The notes beneath the pieces were generated by a model. That model was not told where the DNA came from. It did not search any database and saw nothing but the letters and a program-made list of their open reading frames with translations. Below are positions 7,297 to 11,532 of a stretch of DNA of 11,532 nt, in pieces (position 1 is the stretch's first letter; every line of letters starts with the position of its first letter). Position numbers and translations under genes: made by a program. The stretch is from JANYHF01 sp031393505. Its GTDB lineage: Bacteria > Pseudomonadota > Alphaproteobacteria > Rhizobiales > Hyphomicrobiaceae. The stretch is from positions 1-11,532 of the forward strand of contig JANMVX010000385.1 of assembly GCA_031393505.1 (NCBI GenBank), read 5' to 3'.

Positions 7297-7354
7297 CGTT
7301 TTACGATCCTTCACTAAAAATCAGTCATGGTCGCCACAATTATCCTATAGCGAA

Positions 7355-7391
7355 GCCACAGACGGACGCACTTGCTGCGCCCATCTGTGGC
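7355..7391 (-). terminator. Hairpin after small gene copy 2
   Basis: GCCACAGA and TCTGTGGC pair (8 bp, extendable to about 11 with a mismatch or G-T pair) around a loop of roughly 15-20 nt. It starts about 11 nt past the stop of the 83-aa minus-strand gene. No strong T-run follows, so it is a candidate terminator only. Confidence 0.4.
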
Positions 7392-7401
7392 GGTTGATGG
7401 C

Positions 7402-7653
7402 TTACTTCACGCTTTTGAATGTATCGGCCATGCAAGCGTCCATGAATTCCTTGTCGGTGATCGTGCCTGGCGTCGCCAACGGCATTTTGGCAGCTGTCAT
7501 GGCGTCGACATAAGGTTTGGCCATATCGCCGGCAGCCATTCCAGTTGTGCCCATTTTGCTCCACATCGACGTGCAGTCTTCTTTCGAAGCGGCCATGGCA
7601 ACCGATCCAAGCGACATCAGCGCGATTGTTGCTGAGATGAACAGTTTCGTCAT
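7402..7653 (-). CDS. Small exported two-cysteine protein, copy 2
   Basis: An 83-residue paralogue of the 87-aa protein at 6146-6409. Signal peptide 1-22 (MTKLFISATIALMSL..., cut after AMAA). The mature domain has Cys27 (KEDCTSMW) and Cys74 (FMDACMADTF), at the same relative places as in copy 1, and the shared GDMAKPYVDAM and KMP motifs. AAGGAG lies 8 nt before the ATG at 7653, which decides this start over an in-frame ATG at 7692 that would spoil the signal peptide. Clear divergence from copy 1 (about half of residues differ in the middle) argues for an old duplication with both copies maintained. Function unknown; exported, probably with one disulfide. Confidence 0.8.
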   Translation of the reverse strand: MTKLFISATIALMSLGSVAMAASKEDCTSMWSKMGTTGMAAGDMAKPYVDAMTAAKMPLATPGTITDKEFMDACMADTFKSVK

Positions 7654-7891
7654 TGCGTGAACTCCTTCATTTCGGGGGGACAAAAGGTTCAATTTGCCGT
7701 CGGGCGCAGTGTGTTGAATTTCTGGCCCGAGGCGGATGACAAACGCCCGGAGGATGCGAAGGTTCCAGAATTTTCGTTGTGCTACTATTGAATACTTTGT
7801 TTCTAAAGGTATTGAGTAAAACCATTGGGACGGCGGTCGGCTTGGGTCAGCAATCTGTTGCCGGCCACCGCGCTAGAGTGACCAAACGAGT
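7654..7891. other. Upstream region of small gene copy 2
   Basis: No gene recognised. It contains an AT-rich box at about 7785-7825 with ATTGAATACTTTG and GGTATTGAGTAAAA, followed by CATTGGGA. It resembles the segment before copy 1 (GTATTGCTAAAAAC, then CATTGGGA at about 6600-6625). The box lies at a similar distance, roughly 140-150 nt, from the respective start codon, which suggests a duplicated promoter. Confidence 0.45.
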
Positions 7892-7987
7892 TCATCTCAT
7901 GGCCTTGACGGCGGCCTCCTTGCCGGCGTCCGTGAATTCCGTGTTCATAGCCAAGCCGTCCTTGGCCATCGAAGCCGGCATCTTCAT
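7892..7987 (-). pseudogene. Small exported two-cysteine protein, C-terminal remnant (copy 3)
   Basis: The last 31 residues (from MKMPASMAKDGLAM to a TGA stop at 7892) align with the C-terminus of copy 1 (MKMPAAMAKEGVLEGKEF...). DNA similarity is strong next to the break, around GCCGGCATCTTCATGG. The signal peptide and first cysteine are gone, and the position of the second cysteine is now Gly (FTDAGKEA versus FMEACQKD). Homology stops at the CATG at 7985-7988, where the opposite-strand Crp-type fragment begins. Almost certainly non-functional as a protein of this family. Confidence 0.7.
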
Positions 7988-8231
7988 GGAGCTGGCCGAG
8001 CGGCTGAGCTTGATCGGGCCGGCGACCGAGACCGAATTCAAGTGCCCGCTGAGCCAATTCGTGCTGGCCGACGCCTTGGGTCTGACCGCCATTCACGTCA
8101 ATCGGGTGTTGCGCAAGTTGCGCGAGCTGGAATTGCTGACGGTCAAGAAGGGCCGGGTGCACATCCATGATCTGGATGGCCTGCGCACATTGTCGGGGTT
8201 CCAGGGCGGCTATCTGAATTCCAGGCGCTAA
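7986..8231 (+). pseudogene. Crp/Fnr-type regulator, C-terminal DNA-binding half only (copy B)
   Basis: Encodes the end of the dimer helix (ELAERLSLIGPATE) followed by the same helix-turn-helix and wing as copy A (CPLSQFVLADALGL, IHVNRVLRKLREL, GRVHIHDLDGL, GFQGGYL). The sensor domain is absent. An ATG at 7986 would give an 81-residue HTH-only protein, but it lacks a good ribosome binding site. The frame is also open back to 7779 through the antisense of the copy-3 remnant, an accidental extension. Whether a free DNA-binding domain is made is unknown; the mostly synonymous differences from copy A point to constraint until recently or still. Confidence 0.65.
8022..8231 (+). repeat. Direct repeat unit, partner at 7087-7296
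   Basis: The second copy of the 210-bp repeat that carries the Crp-type helix-turn-helix. Offset is 935 bp, same strand, without indels. Confidence 0.85.
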
Positions 8232-8235
8232 CGCG

Positions 8236-8339
8236 GGCAGTAGGCAGTGAGGCAGTAGGCAGTAGTGGAAGATTAGGTTGACGCACCGACGCGTCGCCAC
8301 GATCCCACTGCCTCACTGCCTCACTGCCTCACTGCCTTA
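8236..8339. repeat. Inverted array of 7/8-nt tandem units (GGCAGTGA type)
   Basis: The left arm (8236-8268) is built of GGCAGTA, GGCAGTGA, GGCAGTA, GGCAGTA. The right arm (8305-8339) is four tandem TCACTGCC-type octamers, the reverse complement of the left unit. A centre of about 36 nt separates the arms. It begins 4 nt after the stop of Crp-type copy B and ends just before the putative rplY promoter. It resembles the short tandemly repeated elements known from several bacterial groups, but arranged as a giant hairpin. Function unknown. Confidence 0.8.
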
Positions 8340-8368
8340 TTGCGCAGACTCCAAGCCCCGACTATAAG
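8340..8368 (+). promoter_or_regulatory. Candidate rplY promoter
   Basis: TTGCGC (8340-8345) and TATAAG (8363-8368) are 17 bp apart. The -10 is good and the -35 weak. The position is about 105 nt before the rplY start and directly after the repeat array. Confidence 0.35.
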
Positions 8369-8472
8369 CACCGCTTGCCCGCGTGCCGACACCCCTGGAG
8401 GTGGCGCGGGCGCTTGGGAACGGCCCGGGTTGTCCGTCGCCGTCCCTCCATACCAAAACGAAGAGAACCACC

Positions 8473-9180
8473 ATGGCACAGACCAATGAGCTGAAGGCCA
8501 CGGCGCGCGTGAAAGTCGGCAAGGGGGCCGCCAAAAACGTCCGCCGTACGGGCCTCGTCCCCGGCGTCATCTATGGCGACAAGCGCCCCGCCGAGCCGAT
8601 CAACATCGCCTATCCCGATCTTTGGAAGCATTATCGCGGCGGTCGGTTCCTCGCCACCGTGTTCCAGATTGAAGTGGGCGGCGTCACGCAGCAGGTGCTG
8701 CCGCGCGACGTGCAGCTGGATCCGGTGAAGGATTTCATCATCCACGTCGATTTCCAACGCATCGCCAAAAACGCGACCATCCGCGTCATGATCCCGGTGC
8801 ATTTCAGCAATCACGACAAGTCGCCCGGTCTGAAGCGCGGCGGCGTTCTCAATGTCGTGCGTTACGAGATCGAGCTGTACGTGCCAGCCGACGCCATTCC
8901 GGAGACGCTGGAAGTCAACCTCGAGGGCCTGGAGATCGGCGACTCGGTGCACATTGGCGCTATCAAGCTTCCGCCCAACACCAAGCCGGTCATTGCGGAT
9001 CGCGACTTTACCGTCGCCACCATCGCCGGCGCCAAGGCCGAAGAGGCTGAAGCCGCCACGACAATCGCTGCCGCCGAAGGCGAGGCTGCACCTGCCGCCG
9101 ACGCCAAGGGCGCTGCGCCTGCCAAGGGAGCCGCTCCCGCCAAGGGCGCCGCTCCGGCCAAGGACGAGAAGAAGAAGTAG
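8473..9180 (+). CDS. rplY: 50S ribosomal protein L25/general stress protein Ctc
   Basis: A 235-residue L25 of the long TL5/Ctc type, which binds 5S rRNA in the large ribosomal subunit. Residues about 5-95 are the L25 domain (LKATARVKVGKGAAKNVRR, GLVPGVIYG, PRDVQLDPV...IHVDFQRI). Residues about 100-185 are the TL5 C-terminal beta domain (IPVHF, GVLNVVRYEIEL, IGDSVHIGAIKLP). Residues 187-235 are a low-complexity tail with repeats of KGAAPA and a final KDEKKK. The start ATG at 8473 (MAQTNELKA) fits the family; the open frame to 8383 is unneeded extension. The ribosome binding site is weak (GAAGAGA). It is followed by pth, the usual order in alphaproteobacteria. Confidence 0.95.
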   Translation: MAQTNELKATARVKVGKGAAKNVRRTGLVPGVIYGDKRPAEPINIAYPDLWKHYRGGRFLATVFQIEVGGVTQQVLPRDVQLDPVKDFIIHVDFQRIAKNATIRVMIPVHFSNHDKSPGLKRGGVLNVVRYEIELYVPADAIPETLEVNLEGLEIGDSVHIGAIKLPPNTKPVIADRDFTVATIAGAKAEEAEAATTIAAAEGEAAPAADAKGAAPAKGAAPAKGAAPAKDEKKK

Positions 9181-9194
9181 TGTTTGCTGCGCTT

Positions 9195-9222
9195 CCGCCC
9201 CGGCCATTGGCGCCGGGGGCGG
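9195..9222 (+). terminator. GC-rich hairpin after rplY
   Basis: CCGCCCCGGC pairs with GCCGGGGGCGG, with one bulged G and a 7-nt loop, 14 nt past the rplY stop. An A/G-rich stretch rather than a T-run follows, so termination strength is uncertain. Confidence 0.5.
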
Positions 9223-9234
9223 GGCAAAGAAAGA

Positions 9235-9321
9235 CGCCAAATCGTGAAGTCGCCAAATCGTGAAATCGTGAACGTTGCCATTCTTTCCGACTTGGCGACT
9301 TGGCGATTTCACGACTTCACG
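9235..9321. repeat. Inverted array of octamer tandem units (CGTGAAGT/CGCCAAAT type)
   Basis: The left arm is read as consecutive octamers CGCCAAAT, CGTGAAGT, CGCCAAAT, CGTGAAAT, CGTGAACG. The right arm (9288-9321) is CGACTTGG twice, then CGATTTCA and CGACTTCA, the reverse complements of the same unit family. About 13 nt separate the arms. The design equals that of the element at 8236-8339 although the octamer differs. It fills the rplY-pth gap and ends about 20 nt before the pth start, so it may affect pth expression. Confidence 0.8.
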
Positions 9322-9341
9322 TTTTTCGTTTTTGACACCCC

Positions 9342-10073
9342 ATGAAACTCATCGTCGGGCTCGGCAATCCGGGCGAGAAATACGCGCGCAACCGGCACAA
9401 CGTCGGCTTCATGGCGCTGCAGCTGATCGCCAAGGAGCACGGTTTCCCGGCGTTCAAGCGCCGTTTTCAGGGGGTGGCCTCCGAAGGCGAGATCGCCGGT
9501 GAGAAATGCCTGCTGCTGATGCCCACGACCTATATGAACGACAGCGGCCGATCGGTTGGCGAAGCCGCGCGGTTCCTGAAGCTGGCGACCAGCGACATCA
9601 TCGTCATCCATGACGAAATCGACCTTGCGCCAGCCAAGCTGAAGGTGAAAACCGGCGGCGGCGTCGCCGGCCACAATGGCCTTCGGTCGATCACCCAGCA
9701 CCTCGACAACGACTATGTGCGTGTCAGGATCGGGGTCGGCCACCCCGGCTCCAAGGACGCCGTGTATCACTATGTGCTGGGCGACTTCCACAAGGCCGAG
9801 TACGCCGCCTGGCTCGATCCCATGCTGGCGGCCATGGCCAAGGCGGCGGGGCATTTGGTGCAGGGCCACGGCGACAAATTCATGAGCGAGGTCGCGCTGC
9901 AGACGCAACCTGAGGATGAGCGCAAAGCCAAAAAGCCCGCCCCCGAGCCCGCCGCGCCAAAGCAGGACCCGGCCAAGCGCCATCCCGGCGGCGAGGCCCA
10001 AGCCAAACGCGCTGGCGCAATGGCCGAGAACCTGAAGAAATGGCTGGCGGGCCGCGGCAAGGGCGGAATTTGA
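9342..10073 (+). CDS. pth: Peptidyl-tRNA hydrolase
   Basis: A 243-residue cytosolic enzyme that cleaves the ester bond of peptidyl-tRNA released from stalled ribosomes, recycling tRNA. All family landmarks are present: GLGNPG with Asn9, RHNVGF with the catalytic His19, PTTYMNDSG with Asn66, IHDEIDL with Asp91, GGGVAGHNGLRS with Asn112 and RIGVGHPG. The catalytic core ends near residue 190. A charged Lys/Pro/Ala tail of about 50 residues follows, ending in KKWLAGRGKGGI, longer than the E. coli enzyme (194 aa) but usual in alphaproteobacteria. The start ATG at 9342 matches the conserved MKLIVGLGNPG opening; no good Shine-Dalgarno precedes it. A 12-bp palindrome CGGCGTACGCCG follows the stop (10077-10088). 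Confidence 0.97.
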   Translation: MKLIVGLGNPGEKYARNRHNVGFMALQLIAKEHGFPAFKRRFQGVASEGEIAGEKCLLLMPTTYMNDSGRSVGEAARFLKLATSDIIVIHDEIDLAPAKLKVKTGGGVAGHNGLRSITQHLDNDYVRVRIGVGHPGSKDAVYHYVLGDFHKAEYAAWLDPMLAAMAKAAGHLVQGHGDKFMSEVALQTQPEDERKAKKPAPEPAAPKQDPAKRHPGGEAQAKRAGAMAENLKKWLAGRGKGGI

Positions 10074-10123
10074 CAACGGCGTACGCCGGCGCAGGTCTGC
10101 TCGGCGGCTGGAACCGCCCGATA

Positions 10124-10152
10124 TTGTGCAAACGCGCGAACTCGTTCATAGC
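10124..10152 (+). promoter_or_regulatory. Candidate promoter of the crotonase-VOC pair
   Basis: TTGTGC (10124-10129) and CATAGC (10147-10152) are separated by 17 bp, about 34 nt before the crotonase ATG. The hexamers are only partly consensus, so this is tentative. Confidence 0.25.
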
Positions 10153-10185
10153 CGGTAGACACTTTCGGCACCGGAGGCTGACCCA

Positions 10186-11022
10186 ATGTCCGACACAGCG
10201 TCCACATCCCGCGCGGCCCAGCAGGCGGCGCACGACAAGATCCTGAAACGCGAGCGGCGCGACGACGTCTACATCCTGACGTTGAATTCGCCTGACAACC
10301 GCAACGCTCTGACCGAACCCATGATCGCGGCCATCGAGCGGGCGCTTGTTGTGATCAAAGTCTGGCTGGAGGTGAAGTCGGTCATCATCACCCACACAGG
10401 GCCGGTGTTCTGTTCGGGGCATGACCTGAAGGCCATCGCCGAGCACCGCGAGGATGGCGACAGCGGCAAGGGGTACTACAAGCGCCTGCTGCTGCAATGC
10501 ACGCGGCTGATGACGACGCTGAACGAGTATCCCAAGCCGATCATTGCCTGCGTGGAAGGCACCGCAACTGCGGCGGGCGTGCAGCTGATATCGTCGTGCG
10601 ATCTGGCGGTGGCGTCGGCCAATTCGCGCTTCTGCACGCCGGGCGTGAACATCGGCTTTTTCTGCCACACGCCCGCCGTGGCGCTCGCGCGCAATCTGCC
10701 GCGCAAGCATGCGCTGGAAATGCTGCTGACGGGCGAAATGATCCCGGCCGCGCGGGCTGCGGAAATGGGGCTGATCAACCGCGTCGCGCCAGAAGGCAAG
10801 GCCTTGGACGAGGCGCTCGCTTTCGCCAAGATCATCGGCCAGAAATCGCCGGCGGCGCTCGCCATGGGCAAGAAGAGCTTTTATACGCAGATCAATCAGC
10901 CGACGGAAGAGGCCTACGCCACGGCCATCGATGCCATGGTCGACAACTTGATGGTGGATGACGCCGCCGAGGGCGTGAGCGCGTTTCTGGGCAAGCGCAA
11001 ACCGGAATGGAAGCTGGCGTGA
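10186..11022 (+). CDS. Enoyl-CoA hydratase/isomerase family protein, ECHDC3-like
   Basis: A 278-residue crotonase-fold protein. The oxyanion-hole segments are visible: FCSGHDLK (75-82) and ATAAGVQL around Gly131. The segment TPGVNIGFFCHTPAVALARNLPRKHALEMLLTGE closely follows the human ECHDC3 pattern, and MVDNL plus AFLGKRKPEW at the end also match that subfamily. The two glutamates that hydrate enoyl-CoA in classical ECH (Glu144 and Glu164 of the rat enzyme) are replaced by Gln133 and Gly153, as in ECHDC3. A standard hydratase reaction is therefore unlikely; another acyl-CoA reaction or binding role is possible. GGAGG lies 8 nt before the ATG. It is followed by a TGATG-overlapping VOC gene, so the two are co-translated. 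Confidence 0.88.
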   Translation: MSDTASTSRAAQQAAHDKILKRERRDDVYILTLNSPDNRNALTEPMIAAIERALVVIKVWLEVKSVIITHTGPVFCSGHDLKAIAEHREDGDSGKGYYKRLLLQCTRLMTTLNEYPKPIIACVEGTATAAGVQLISSCDLAVASANSRFCTPGVNIGFFCHTPAVALARNLPRKHALEMLLTGEMIPAARAAEMGLINRVAPEGKALDEALAFAKIIGQKSPAALAMGKKSFYTQINQPTEEAYATAIDAMVDNLMVDDAAEGVSAFLGKRKPEWKLA

Positions 11023-11444
11023 TGGAACCACGGCTCTCCGTTGTGACGCTCGGCGTCACCGATATGGCGCGCATGCGGACGTTTTACGAAGCGCTCGGCT
11101 TTGTGGCTTCGGCGGCGAGCAACGAGAGCGTCACCTTTTTCCAGGCGGGCGGTGTGGTCCTCGGCTTGTTCGGCCGCCAGGCGTTGGCCGAGGACGCGCA
11201 TGTGACAGACAGCAAGCCCGGATTTTCCGGCGTTTCGCTCGCCCACAATGTGCGCAGCGAAGCCGATGTGGACGCCGTGCTCGCCCATGCCGTCGTATGC
11301 GGGGCAAAACTGCTGAAGCCGGCCCAGAAAGTGTTTTGGGGCGGTTACTCCGGCTATTTCGCCGATCCCGAGGGCAACCTCTGGGAAGTCGCGCACAACC
11401 CGTTCTTCCCGTTGGACAAGATTGGTAATATCAAGCTTGTGTAA
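11022..11444 (+). CDS. VOC/glyoxalase-fold family protein
   Basis: A 140-residue single-domain protein of the vicinal oxygen chelate superfamily. It has a first half SVVTLGVTDMARMRTFYEALGF, shown here by its pattern TLGV-D-FYEALGF (residues 9-27), and a second half ending GYFADPEGNLWEV with the usual metal-ligand Glu122. The first-half ligand position (usually His/Gln in the opening strand) is not obvious, so metal binding is uncertain. The start ATG at 11022 overlaps the stop of the crotonase gene (TGATG), indicating translational coupling; an ATG at 11007 would add five residues. It may act on a product or an oxidised by-product of the crotonase pathway, but the substrate cannot be read from the sequence. 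Confidence 0.85.
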   Translation: MEPRLSVVTLGVTDMARMRTFYEALGFVASAASNESVTFFQAGGVVLGLFGRQALAEDAHVTDSKPGFSGVSLAHNVRSEADVDAVLAHAVVCGAKLLKPAQKVFWGGYSGYFADPEGNLWEVAHNPFFPLDKIGNIKLV

Positions 11445-11477
11445 TTAGCTATAAATAGGAATGCACAGGCGCTTGTG

Positions 11478-11532
11478 GCGTAGGGGCGAGACTTGTCTCG
11501 CCCTCCGGATGCGCGGCAAGCCGTGAGAGGGC
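11478..11532. repeat. Partial palindromic element at window end
   Basis: Starts GCGTAGGGGCG and contains an 8-bp hairpin GGGCGAGA-cttg-TCTCGCCC followed by a centre with CGCGGCAAGCCG. This repeats the architecture and outer sequence (GCGTAGGGGCG) of the element at 1-84 with a different inner stem. The second arm is cut by the window edge; the final GAGAGGGC may be its beginning or part of the loop. Confidence 0.65.

Noticed and set aside
7779..7985. N-terminal extension of Crp-type copy B
   Set aside because: The stretch is the antisense of the small-gene remnant and has no sensor-domain character.
8236..8339. CRISPR array
   Set aside because: Units are 7-8 nt without spacers and are arranged as inverted arms.
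8362..9312. Long minus-strand open frame opposite rplY (316 codons)
   Set aside because: Antisense shadow of a confidently identified rplY.
10077..10088. Palindrome CGGCGTACGCCG as a pth terminator
   Set aside because: A 12-bp palindrome without loop or T-run is too weak to call a terminator; noted only.
9880..11031. Minus-strand open frame of 383 codons opposite the crotonase
   Set aside because: Composition is Arg/His-rich shadow; the plus strand holds recognisable pth and crotonase genes.

Overview
The window looks like a chromosomal segment of an alphaproteobacterium, probably Hyphomicrobiales (Rhizobiales) or a close relative. The basis is its high GC, the L25 protein with an Ala/Pro/Lys tail directly followed by peptidyl-tRNA hydrolase, a Crp/Fnr C-terminal domain of rhizobial style, and an ECHDC3-like crotonase. 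No genus can be named from the sequence alone. No RNA gene, CRISPR array or intact transposase was seen.

Left third (1-4235, minus strand): a two-gene operon encodes a 1131-residue secreted caspase-like (metacaspase/orthocaspase) protein. It has beta-sandwich-like repeats and a Cys-rich tail. Overlapping its stop by 8 bp is a 238-residue exported protein with a glycine-rich hydrophobic segment, a Pro/Thr/Val-rich linker and a C-terminal peptidoglycan-binding-like domain. A large perfect inverted repeat (1-84) closes the operon.

Middle (4236-8340): this is a rearranged accessory zone. It starts with a 5'-truncated remnant of a copper nitrite reductase gene (nirK), open in frame into a 416-residue exported coiled-coil protein of unknown function. 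There follows an array of small exported two-cysteine proteins: two intact genes (87 and 83 aa) and one C-terminal remnant. These are interleaved with two copies of the DNA-binding C-terminal half of one Crp/Fnr-type regulator, both lacking the sensor domain. The two copies are about 93% identical by hand count, with mostly synonymous changes. One copy is joined head-on to the small-gene remnant at a CATG junction. A 76-residue hypothetical gene also lies here.

Right third (8341-11532, plus strand): ordinary housekeeping and metabolic genes, rplY, pth, an ECHDC3-like crotonase and a TGATG-coupled VOC/glyoxalase-fold protein. rplY is flanked by two inverted arrays of octamer-type tandem units (8236-8339 and 9235-9321). 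The window ends in a second element resembling the one at its start.

The most unusual content is the coupled caspase/peptidoglycan-binding operon and the duplicated small-protein/Crp-domain mosaic. All functional statements come from reading motifs; no database search was run.
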